A stretch of DNA of 64,000 bases from Asterella californica (taxonomy: Eukaryota > Streptophyta > Marchantiopsida > Marchantiales > Aytoniaceae): NCBI GenBank assembly GCA_036924285.1, contig JAYKYS010000009.1, positions 12,586,001 to 12,650,000 on the forward strand. The letters are read 5' to 3'. Numbering within the stretch: the stretch's first letter is position 1; each line of letters starts with the position of its first letter. The notes beneath the pieces are model-generated. The model had not been told where the DNA came from. It was given only the letters and a program-made list of their open reading frames with translations, and made no database searches. Below, in pieces: positions 47,216 through 58,610 of this stretch. The position numbers and the translations under genes were made by a program.

Positions 47216-48500
47216 CTCGATTCACTCGAAGGGTCAAAGACAGTCACTGACAGTGGCTCGAATTGCTCGATGACAGACTCAGAAAGAGCCGCAAAGTACA
47301 ATGTGCAAATAGCATACTGAAAAACCTAGTGAAAGATCGATGTTCATCAAACACGACAGTCACCAAGTTATTGTCACAGTGTCACACCGAGTGAACTGCG
47401 AAATTTCAAAAATGCATGCAGGCTGCACACCGAGTCATCGAGTCACCGAGTAAACTGCGGCTGCCCCCACTGTCACAGTATCACACAGTCCCAGCAGCGA
47501 CGAAGCAGCCAACCGCGCGGCCCGCGCCACACCGAAATTCGAACTTCGAAGTTCAAATTTCAAATTTTGGAATTTATTAATATAATAATATAATTAAAAC
47601 TTATTAACTGTGATAGTATGTATTATGTGATACTGTACTACCGTGGTACTAACTACCATGGTGCGAAATATCGGTAAAACTGCAACACCAGTTCATAATC
47701 CGGTAGAAATGCTGACATGGTTCCAAAACACTCCGGTGTCATGTACAAACTTATTCGGTAAGAACTGAAATGGAGGTAAAATAATCGTCAAAGATTCCGA
47801 GATCCGGAAACCGTAGTAAAGTTATTTCCGACCCATAGACTGCTTTCATGGGTTTCACAGCTTTCCGGACTTCAAACTTCCCGGTTTCTGAAGCAAAGTT
47901 GCCTGCTGATTTTACTCTATTTGCCGGTTCTGGGCGAACTGTGGTTTGAAGATAATTGTGCCGGCAGGTCAGTGAACTTCGGCTGGCCGTTGGAGCGATC
48001 AACAGGGCTCGTGGCCATAACTAAAGCTTCGTCTTGATGGGCAGAAGCCCTCCTCTTCTATCCATGTCTTCTCGAAATTTCAGAGAAATACAACGTAACT
48101 CCGTGCTCCGTCTCCATAATCTGCACTCGCTGCTGCAAACCAAATTTTCCCAATCAACGGCGAGGCACAGACGGACATCAGGCCGTACACGTTCCGTATC
48201 ACAGATTACGGCACAGTACGGTTGTACGGCATCCAGTTAGCGAACATTTTTGACGAGCGGACAAATTCCTGCATACATACACATGCGTCCATATGAATGG
48301 CAGTTCGGAACATGTAAACAGCCGTAAAAGCAATCAATGAACCCCATGAACTACACAGTAAGTAGCGGAAGGGGAAGTGTTTATTAACTTTACACTTGTA
48401 AGATTGTGTCGGAAGGTCAGACCGACTGGAACAGACCGACTGGAAGGTATCAAATAGCGCACAGAGATGGTACCCCAAGGTACAAAACCCTCCGAGTTTT
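47216..48500. other. Region between hAT remnants and the LdpA-like gene
   Basis: A perfect 14-bp palindrome GAACTTCGAAGTTC lies at 47541-47554, followed by an AT-rich run. 47640-48000 has CGGTA-rich words that echo 41.28-41.46 kb on the far side of the hAT element, so these may be the element's outer parts. No gene is seen. Confidence 0.35.
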
Positions 48501-48765
48501 TCCTTGCGTCGAGTCCCAAAACTTTCTATTGCGCTTCCTAGAGTTGACCTGCCTGCCCGTAGAGATGTTTAGAGGGTAAGCTCAACGGTGGCTTCACGGT
48601 CGGGTGTAGAGTTTCAGCGTGGAACGTCTAGCTTGGGAAACATTTCTGCAATTTCAACTAGAGCCCAATCAATCTGAGCCAAATTTTTTAAGCTTAGCCA
48701 TTTCGATCTCAACTTGACTCGGTGACTCGTTAGACTTGACGAAATCGAGGCATATCTTGCCAGGC

Positions 48766-51700
48766 ATGGCTGCGCAAAGATTATCTCCCACCTGCGGTTG
48801 GACTCGGGCGTTTCCTCTGCACTATTGCCGGCCTCCTGTCCACTTAACTGTTGCTGCAGCGTGTCTGCGAGCCTATGACGATGCCAGGGCAGGAAGAGGT
48901 GGAATCAGAGGGACTCTTTCCTACTTACCGCCTCCAGGATCCATTTTTGCTGGCGCTGTGAGTCTGGGCTCAACTGTCAGGAGGACCATGGCTCGGAATT
49001 GCCTTACCTCCGTTTCAGGTGTGTAGCTCAACACGGACGTGAAAAGTGGAACCGCTTCTTTATTGTTGCTGTTATGTAACTCTTTTTCAAAAGGAAAAAT
49101 TGTTATGATATTATTTGAACGGCTGGCCGAATGTTCCCGGATAATCATGATGGAAGCTCGCCGAAGTTTGTAATTTGGTGAAACTTGGGTGACAGTTGTT
49201 TATCTTTGGGCAGTTTTATGGAGGTGGTTGAGTTTTGTGACCTTCGAGTCCCGCCGTAGAACTTGTCTGAATGGACATCCTATGTTTCCGCGAACGTGGG
49301 CATTATGAGTTCTTAGCCTGACATCCATATCTTGACGCAGACCTTGAGCAGGGAATTCTCGCACAAATTCCAACAAATTCATTCAGCGATGCACGGTGGG
49401 AGGCAATTACGAGGCGACTGGAATTAATGGGTGAATCATCACCGGAAACTTCGTTGAACGAGGGGCGTTGGGTGAAGCTAATTTGTGGAGCCAGCTTTGA
49501 GGTTAGCTATGATTTTTTGATTGTTGGTCAGTAAGCTACTTGTGTTCTAATTGTATGGCCACATGTCTTTCCGTGTGATACTACATGCCATTGAGAATCT
49601 GTAGTGGACACCAAGTGCGGGCTTAGGCTACGTGAGTGAGTGCAGAGAACTACAGGCCCTTGACTTAGGCGGTTGGCTACCGTAGTTGCGTAGAAGTGAC
49701 ATGGGGTGTGTACGTATCTGATAAATTTAGCAGGACGTTGCAGATGTGCGGAGTTTGTCATTAATTTACACGTTGGCAGGTGGTAAGAATACTGTACTCC
49801 CTTTGCCTCTGATGAATTCAGGCGTTTTACAGTAATTTCAGTTGTTATATGAGTCGAATGATAGTTTGTTTTTCTAGACATAATTCTTCACTGCACTAGA
49901 AGTATATATGACTCACGATGTGCGGCGTTTTGCTACTTAGTAGCTAGTTTGTGTCTTCCTTGTATACCTGATGATTCCCTGTTTTCTAGGACATGAGTTG
50001 TTTGCTACAATTTTCCAACACTCTGCCATCAGGTTATACATTTTCCGCTAATACTTTACAGTCTTAGCGTACATTACTTTTCCTTCTTACTCCGGGTTCA
50101 GCTCTGGCCAGCCAGGGCGCGGGCTCTACGGTCGAAAGGCTACGGCATGCAGTTCTTAATGTGTACATCTTCTCTCGGTTCAAATTTTCACGGTTTACCT
50201 TCAAGTGTATGTGGCTAGCTTTTGCTTTGGGTAGCTATACGCAGAGACCGTTATATACCTGATTATTTCCTGATTGTAAGATTTTGTATACTGATGATGC
50301 CACATGATTTACACACTACTGAGTAGAAGCATTACATTCTGCTTGTCCTGGAACTAATTATACTTTCATGTACTCAGTTCGGGTTCTGCCCGTGTCTATG
50401 AAACAATGAGGTTCCTTCTACTCTGTTTTTGCCACGCAGGCTATGATTTTCCTTGACAACATTTTTTTCACCTTCGTTATGCTTTGCTTCAGGTTACTTC
50501 TTTGACCTATCCTCCCTCACCACCTTAGCTCTCGCCTTGTATTTCGAGTTTTGTTGTCTTTCTCAAGCTAACGTTTCACTGTTTTCTGTTTGTGTTTTGA
50601 TCATTATTTAACGGTTTGCTGGTTTTTACTTATATTAATCCATTGGCATTTTCTTCACGATCTCACGGATCTACCACTACACAAAGAATAGGAGTTTGCC
50701 CTCAGATGTTTCCGGAACTGAACAGAAACTCCTGTCAAGGCCCTGCTGAGTTGGAGAAGTCCTCAACTTCGTTTGAATCACTTTTCCAACTCATCTAGAG
50801 CCTAACCCTCGTGATGAAGTTATAGAGCAGGTTGATGTGCATGCGACAGGAGAGTGCTCTGTTGCATGCACTAGGTGGTTTCAGTGTACACCTACTCATT
50901 ACCTACAGTTGTGTCCGAGACCTTTGTTGAGAGAACTGCCACTAACCTTCTTCATGGTTTGACATTACGGGTTTGCGAATGCTGGTTAATTATTCCCTGT
51001 TGCTGCATGACTATTTCTTCAGAAGATCCATATTTGTTTTCTGTAGGTATGCTTGTCATTATCTAGATAACTCGATAACTCGCCCTTCATGTACTTTGCT
51101 TTTCGGCTTACCGCTACATATACAGTTATAGTTGCTATCTCGCTGAGATCGTTACGCATCGCATATTGTACCAGCCATCTCTCCTGCACTTCCCTACCAG
51201 ATGATTAGACTCTAATGCCCACGTCTGCTTGCCGTAGAACTTACATTAAAAGTAAGGTATGTGTTTCTGACCATTAAAGGTTCAGCCGTCTACATTTCGT
51301 CTACTTACTATCAGTTCTTCATGCTATCCTCGACAGCATCTTTTATTGGTACATTTCGACTACGTACAATCAGTTCTTCATGCTATCCTGGACAGCATCT
51401 TTTTGGGTACCAGTGACCTGAAACTGAAAGCTTCTGTGGCAGCTACTATGTTAGAACACGACTAAATAAGCTCACAGGGTACACTTAACAGGATAGTTAA
51501 AACAACTCGTCTGCTCTTTGAAGCAGGGAACCTTTGAACAGGGAGTCTCGATCTACTGGATTTGATGACCTCTTCTCAGATAATAACCCATCTAACTGTT
51601 TGCTTGCTTCAGTCTTTTCTAGCATTCTGCAATTTTAGCTCTTCAGCTTCTGTTGTTTTGGTTTTATTTTAAGTTCTTCATATTCTCTCTATCATTGCTT

Positions 51701-54700
51701 GGAAACTCTGAGTTAAGCTATTGCGATTGCCGACATATGCGTTCCTCCATGTTCGGTTACCTCAGCCTTGTGCCAGTTTCACTGGCGTACCAATAAACCA
51801 AGACAGGGATCCACCTCAGAGATGTTTTGAACTCAATACAAACCCGTGATTTACTAGGACCTGCTGCACTGGAAAACGTGTTTTATTTCGGTTCTCCCAT
51901 TTCCTTTATATCCTGGATTCTCACTCGCTCCCTTAGTGTATGTGGGTAGTTCTTGCATTGTGCTGTTATCCACTAGACTGAATTATATCCTGACCAACGT
52001 AGGTAAAGACCGCAATATATCTTGACCCCAGTAGGAAAGTTGATGCACGCTAAGACATGTGGCAACATATCCCTCTAAGACCTCGTCTGCTATGCCCGTC
52101 GAAGCTGAAGTAGGCATTGACATGCCATCTAACGGTGAGTGTCAACTTTGTGAAATCAGTTGATTGCATCGATTGCGCTGCGGATTCGGCGGTTGTTGCT
52201 GCTGTCAACGAGGGAATAAATGCTGCCAAGTATGTTATTCAGAGCATGGGGAACGGCGTAGGAAGTCTACCGAGAACACCCTGGGTCATGATCAGCATAA
52301 ATGATCATGAAGACCCGCATTTTCGGAAAGCTGGTAAGCACGAACACTTCTTGTTGGTTTAAAATGTTAGTTGAACTCGACGATGTTTTGCCGGCGTTCA
52401 CGTCTTGGAAAGAGTAGAAATTGAAATTTGACGTGCTTGGAAACCAGTATGGTCATTCATAGTACTTCTGATGCCAAGATCATTTCTCTGTATTGTTGCT
52501 CTGCTGGATGCAGAGTTCAGTTCAGATCATTGTCCTGTAAACTGCCCACGGCCGTGTGAACGAGTTTGTCCTGCGTTGGCGATTAAGTTTGAGGACTTTG
52601 ACAAGCAGACTATTTCTAACCATCTGGTACGTACATTTTACGAGCTAAGGTTTGTACTCGCCGCGCAGTAATCAGTTTGTCATTCGGTACCATGCTGACT
52701 CTGAATAGCGCTGGTAGAGTAGTCTACATCTCTGTGTCTAATCGTTAAGTTCTTTTTGACTAGGGGCTTTGGGGCTTATGATTCTGTTGTAGGGGTAGAG
52801 TAGCCTTTACGGCATGCATGTCAAGTGCGGAGATACAGTACGGTTTGATCTACTGAAGCATTGTATTGGTTCAGACAATCAGAAGAAATCTCAACCACAC
52901 TTCAATTCACTATACAGGAAGGTGGCGTAATTGTTGAGCGTTGTTATGGATGTGGCCGATGTCTTCCAATTTGCCCTTTGGGTCTCCTCAGTAAGTATAT
53001 TATGACTCTTGCCATTTCCCCTTTTTGTGATTGGCTCTTCATTTACAAACTGACGCTGTATAGGCAGTTTCCATGTCAGCAAGGAACCATTCAGGGCATA
53101 CATTGGGCATACATTGTACGATGCAGTTCAGGTTCTGCCTCTGGTCTGTGAGATCTATGCGGTTTCCTTCTACTTTCCTTCTACTCTGCTACGTAGACTT
53201 TGGTCTTACCTTCGTTATGCTTTGCCGCGGATCATCTCTTTTTGCCTTTACCTCCCTCATCTCCTTATGTTTTCTCTCGCTTGACCTACGACGTGTTTTA
53301 CTTTCACTAACCCTCTGGCATTTCTCTTCACAAGCTCACAGATCTACCACTACACTAAGAACGGGAGTTTGCCCTCAGATGTTCCCGGAACTGAACAGAA
53401 ACTCCTGTACCGACAAGGCCCTGCCGAGTTGGAGAAGTCCTCAACTTCGCTTGATCACTTGTCTTACTCATCTTTTGCCTAACCCTCCCTGTTGGGTGCT
53501 GATGAAGTCAGGGAGTCGGTTGAGGTGCATGTGGCCGGAGGGTGTTCTGTTGCATGCTCTGTGTGAACCCTGTGGTAGTTAGGTGTTTCAGTGTACACCT
53601 ACTCAGCTACCTACCTACCTACAGCTGTGTCCGTGACCTTTGTTGGGAGAATTGCTTCTAACCTCTACTTTCTACAGGGTTGACACTCTGGCTGTTGCGT
53701 TTGCTGACTCGATTATGCTGTATGCTTCTCCAGAGGATGTACCTTGTGTTTTGTTCGTTCCTTTTTTCTAAATATCCTGCCCTTCATGTCTCTGCTTTTG
53801 AGACTTGTCGCTCTTTTTATAGTTATAGTTATTTTCCCGCTCAGCTCGTTAGGCATCGCATTTATACTTGTATTTTGTCTTACCACCACCAGGGGATACC
53901 ATCTTGGAAATGTGCTCACCCTACACATTTCTTCTTGGCCCGACCTCGGTTATATACATTCGCTGACTTCTCAAACCAAGTTAGCATACATGTTACCACT
54001 CTTCGTTACTCACTTTGTACTTACATGGGTTCAAAACTATTTGGGGTGACCTAAATGTGTGGGCGAAGTCACTGTTTTCTCTGAAAGCTGCTTTACCCGT
54101 GTATCAATATATATATGACTCTTGCCTGCTATCATAAAGTCTCCTTGATCCAGCAAGGGCCTTGGTTTTGTTTGTTGCTTGCTTGGAAACGTTGGAAATG
54201 GCAAGCCAGGATGACGAAAGTGGAGGAGGAGACTAGTGTTGTCGAGGTTTGGAGCTAACAGGGTTCCTTTTTGTAGCTACCAGATCTTATATGCGTCCCC
54301 TAGGGACTGTAATCAGTTTGATACGCAGTGGAGAGGTGGATGCTGTTGAGATACACACTGGTGCCGGGTAGGTCTCCTTCAACTTATTTCATGGTTTAGT
54401 CGAGTACACATGTAGTCAGTTGTAAGATGCATCAGCTCTTCGGAAACGGAGGTGGCCAGAACCGGTGGATACAACCCAGCCAGATGGTTTAGTAATGTCT
54501 AGAGGATTATAAGAACAACCATAACCGGTCGATACCATCTTCACATTGAATGTCAGAGATTAACTCTTTAGTAATCACATCACCCCGATGTATTTACTGA
54601 CCTAAGAAGGGACCTGGAAGCGCAGGGGCGCATTCAAAATGACACAATCGCATGAAAGAATCAGCTGATCAGATAGACAGGACTGTGGATTTCATTTTGT

Positions 54701-57700
54701 GAACTATGGACTGGGCTCAGATCTCGTACTTGATAGATTGATCTTACCGTTGTTTGGCGATGGACCTTATGCATGGGCTTGGGTGGAAATTCAGACATTT
54801 GAAGGCGTTTCAAGAGTTGATCTCACAACTCGGAAGTGCTTTCACATCCCTTAAACTTGTAGCGGTAACTTCTATCATTACGCCTGTTTACACCCTTGTT
54901 TTCTTCTTCATTCTGTAAGTGGCTTGGAGAAGCGATTGCAGCAATTTGAGATTGCAGGACGTGGTGATGTATCCACCACATTCTCTCATTCGCGTAACCT
55001 TTGTATTTGTTTCTGAGTGACAGGTCAGTGTTCCTGATTTAGAGGAGTTAATGATTCCAGCGCTGAGCGCTATGTACATTTCGTTGCAACCTTTTGTGAA
55101 GAACCTCAATCTTTGGCAGGTTTGTCCTCTTAGCTGTCGTTTAGAGAAGCAGATTGTAATGTAAATCACGAGCAAGTTATACACCCTGAAGAAACCTCAC
55201 GGAAAGTAAGATTAAGATAAAACCAAGATCATTTTTAGAGATGATCTTGGTTTTATCTTAATCTTACCATCTCTTAGATGAGCTACTGAAACCTTACGTA
55301 GCCAACCTAGCAGCGTATTATGCTTCCGAAGCATGTTAGCATCATCTGAATCTCCTTTTGATGCATGCATAGTTAAGAATGTGAGCAGTAACCTGACCAT
55401 GCTCTTGCCATTGCAGTTAGACGGTCGGCCAATGAGTGGGGATATTGGTGCTGGTGCTACGAGAGCAGCTATAACTCTGGCAGCAAGGGTGACAGCGTCA
55501 CAAGATAGACCTCCAGGTAATACACGAGGCGAACTTTCATCTCCGGGGAAGCTCAGTTTCACACAACTTCATAGTCGAATCAAACTTGGAACTTTATTCT
55601 ACTTTTTTTGTTTCTAGGTCCTGAGGACAGACCTAATGCATCTCATGTTGTAGGAGATCGCAGGACTGGGACCTTCTCCGTGTATGCCTGTAATCACTCT
55701 TAACAGAAATGTAGAACAGCAGTCAGAGTCAAAGCCAAGGGGTTAAAATGTTATACACTCGTAAGGAGTGAGCCCATTAGAAATGCAACATACAGTGGGG
55801 CTTAATCAGGTGTGTCGCTGCAGTTGATAGAATTAACAACACAAGGAACGAAAGCGTCATAACAGTACTCCTGACCAATACAGGTTGTTAGTAGTAGAAT
55901 CATGGGCAGTGTTCCGGGTTACGACTATATTGAGAGTTAAACTGGAAACTGGGGTGCTGAGCTGGAAATGTCTTCAACTTCGGTTGGTCACCTTTCCTTC
56001 TCCCCTGTAGCCTGACCCTCTGTGGTAGGTCCTGATGAACTCGGTGCATACAAGTAAAGTGTGAACACAGCATGCTGTACGTGTAGGTGTACGTGGTACG
56101 TGGTACGTGGTATTTAGGTATTTGGGTGTACACCTACTCATTACCTAAAGCTGTGTTTCTGACTTTTCAGCAGAAAGAGTGATCGAGTGTTTTCCCGGAT
56201 TGTGGACCTGTTCTGGTTGATTGCCCTCTGTACTGATAATTTATAAGAGTGAGAGCAGTCTCTCTACTTTTCCTGCTTTGTTCTTAAGGTTGTTATATCA
56301 TTCGCTCATTCATTCGTTCTAACTACGTCCGACGTAGGTTAAAGACCTCGCTTTTTTGACGCATTAGAACGTTCAAAGACACAGAACAGCTTGCACTCCA
56401 TCTAGTGGAGAAATGGTGTTCTTCTATACCTGAGGACTTTTTCTTTAGAAATGTTATGTTTGCTACACGTTTCCAGCACTTTGTCTTCAGGTTTAGTTCA
56501 CAGTTTTTCTGCTAAAACTTAAGTCTTAGTGCATATTACAGTAATCATTCCTGTCTGTGTACTTCTTTCGGTAATTCCTTTTGGTAATTAGGCTCCTGAG
56601 TTTACACCTACTCAGTCCCTATATGCATCAGTGACATTGTGGCAAATATTCTACCTCTGTTCGCTTCTCTTTCTATTCTCTTCTCTTTCTTTATTTGATA
56701 TCTTCGGCCTGCCTGATAGCTCATTTCACTCGATAAAAGTTTGCGCTTTAAATTTAAAGCTCTTCGTGGGGTCTTGGCTATCTCATTCTCGCTGGCCATC
56801 GACGATCTTCACTCCATACACTATCGTTTGGTTTAACTCCTGCTCTGTCAGTTTATCTCCAGCTTTTCCCGTTCTGCACTTGATGTTGTTAGAATTAGTC
56901 ACATTGCATCTTTCTCGGTTGCATTGCACTCTGCATCACACTCTATACCAAGGGGAACCTTATCTGGAAATGTGCGTCTTGCTACACATTCCCATCGGCA
57001 CACCCTTCGGTTACAAACAATTCGCTAACTTCGCTTGACAGTTTAGCGCACATTCGGCCCCTATTGGATACTTACTATGTACTTGGCCCCGTATTTCCCT
57101 CTGGAGAGAGTGGTCCTTGATAAAGTTGCCATTCTCGACGAATGAATATATGTACTTCTTTCGGTTCAGTTTACACGGGTTACCTCCAAGAGTATGTGGA
57201 TCGTTCTTGCATTCTGCTGCTATAGGCATGGGGCCCTTTGAGTCACAGAATGAGTCCTGTGGTATTCATATTGATATACTCCACCCATGTTTAGTCTTAC
57301 TTTTCATTTTTTCTAAAACTTTTGAATTTGTTTTTCGGGCATGTTTTTGGACTGGAGCTTGAGGTCTCACTTTGGTTCTGACTTGTTAACAGTCGTCGAC
57401 TCAAGATTCCCCACTAGGAACCGCACATTGCACCAATACACAGATCCTGTTTAACAGACAAATCACCACCAGGAACTTCCCGGACAGCTTGCAGTCCATT
57501 GCACTGGTGTGGCCTAGATCAGGGAGCACATTAACCGAAGTAGTCGAACGTATGGTCCTTGAAATCTGTCATATACTGCATCGCGACGTTTTAGACGTCT
57601 GTCGAGGAGCAGCTGCTAGTATGACCAATACAGCTCATGGGCTAGTTACAATACAAGGCTGACCGTCGCAGAAGAGTTACAGGGAAACCTCTGTTAGACC

Positions 57701-58610
57701 TTGGCGCCCACCTACTAGAAACAAGTTGAATTCAAAACCAGCTGCCGTGATATGCCTTTGATATCTTACGGCTGACTCCCTAGGCGTGATGCCACATTCT
57801 GAATTCTTTCCCAGAGAGGGATGTGGAACCTAGGCTCCTGATAGCGGAGAACGCCGACAAGGATGGTCCGATCAGACTACTTGTGTCACATGTACGAAAT
57901 TGCGAATAATGTGTAGCTCTACGTAGTATCTTCTCTTTTTGGTCTCCGTTCTGTATCTGCTGGTCTTCTAAGTTTGATATTTTTTGGCAGAAAGGTTACT
58001 TACAACTTGCTGGAGGAACCAATGCACACACTGCAACAGCGCTGAGGAACGCGGGCCTGTACGGTCGTATCGCACGCTGGCAACATGGTGAGTTGCATCT
58101 TGGTTGCGAAGAGCTTGGTCAGGCCTGCGGGACGTTTGTCGATAGCGTTTTCGTTCTGTGGGCGGGGGGATTGATCCGAACTTGGAAACGAGTGTTGCAG
58201 GTGATGTCGTTCATAATGAAGACGGAGAAAGTAGCCGAGCATTAGTCGCTGGAGTCGCATATGGAGGATATGCACGGAAGGTAAGAACCGATTATATATT
58301 GTTCTTACTGTGGTTGAACAACGATCTATCTCGTCATCCTTGTGATTTAAAATTTTCCACTTAACGCAGAGCTCATCATGGTGAGAAAGTTTGACACCGT
58401 ATAAGAACTCTTGAGTGGTTGGCCCCTGACCGTCTGTTGGGTTCCGTCCTGCAGATAGTACACGGGTTTCTCAGGAAGATGGAAGAAGGAACCAATGGTG
58501 AGTTGTCAAAGCGTACAAGCATTCAGCTAGAACATCATCTATCTCTACTTGCTGACGCTGTTCTAGAGGCAAACATCCTTGTTGATGGCATAAAACGTGG
58601 CAGAAGCTAG
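48766..58610 (+). CDS. LdpA-like double 4Fe-4S protein, probably plastid-targeted, 13 exons
   Basis: Exons read as 48766-49018, 49341-49501, 52114-52333, 52514-52626, 52918-52990, 54277-54367, 54795-54864, 55024-55119, 55417-55516, 55618-55679, 57991-58087, 58201-58280 and 58455-58610. Phases agree at every junction and give 523 residues. The N-terminal 80 residues look like a transit peptide. Then follow GRWVKLICGASFE, VDCIDCAADSAVV and ISINDHEDPHFRKAEF. Two cluster motifs come next: C218-x3-C222-x3-C226-x3-CP and C258-x2-C261-x2-C264-x3-CP. VDAVEIHTGAG, LDGRPMSGDIGAGATR, YLQLAGGTN (from 416) and AYGGYARK (465-472) mark the LdpA C-terminal domain. Cyanobacterial LdpA senses redox state and modulates the clock period; a plant role is not known to me. 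Exon 3 start and exon 10 are the least certain. Confidence 0.9.
50108..51980. repeat. Dispersed intronic repeat, copy A (LdpA-like intron 2)
   Basis: Intron 2 (49502-52113) holds a long stretch collinear with intron 5. Shared words include GATCTACCACTACAC, GTTTGCCCTCAGATGTT (50694, 53367), GAACTGAACAGAAACTCCTG and GTGTACACCTACTCA. 50108-50161 repeats the sequence at 15416-15465. Near 51930-51970 the word GTAGTTCTTGCATT matches enoyl-ACP reductase intron 11. A local 50-bp duplication (CAGTTCTTCATGCTATCCT) lies at 51300-51410. Confidence 0.75.
53060..54130. repeat. Dispersed intronic repeat, copy B (LdpA-like intron 5)
   Basis: It is collinear with copy A from about 53130 to 53880. Its last part (54060-54115) matches 7975-8030 in the enoyl-ACP reductase gene, including the 20-mer GTCACTGTTTTCTCTGAAAG. 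It fills most of intron 5 (52991-54276). No protein domain is seen. Confidence 0.75.
55206..55267. repeat. Perfect 27-bp inverted repeat with 8-nt loop (LdpA-like intron 8)
   Basis: Left arm 55206-55232 and right arm 55241-55267 are exact reverse complements; the loop is TTTTAGAG. Any transcript of intron 8 would form a fully paired hairpin. It may be a tiny MITE, a small-RNA precursor or a relic of a foldback duplication. Nothing in the sequence decides between these. Confidence 0.95.
55925..57250. repeat. Dispersed intronic repeat, copy C (LdpA-like intron 10)
   Basis: 55960-56170 resembles the middle of copies A and B (TCTTCAACTTCGGTTG.. GTGTACACCTACTCATTACC). 56750-57250 matches enoyl-ACP reductase intron 11 (7480-7960) over several hundred bases, including CACATTCCCATCGGCACACC and GCCATTCTCGACG. 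It accounts for much of the 2.3 kb intron 10 (55680-57990). Confidence 0.75.
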
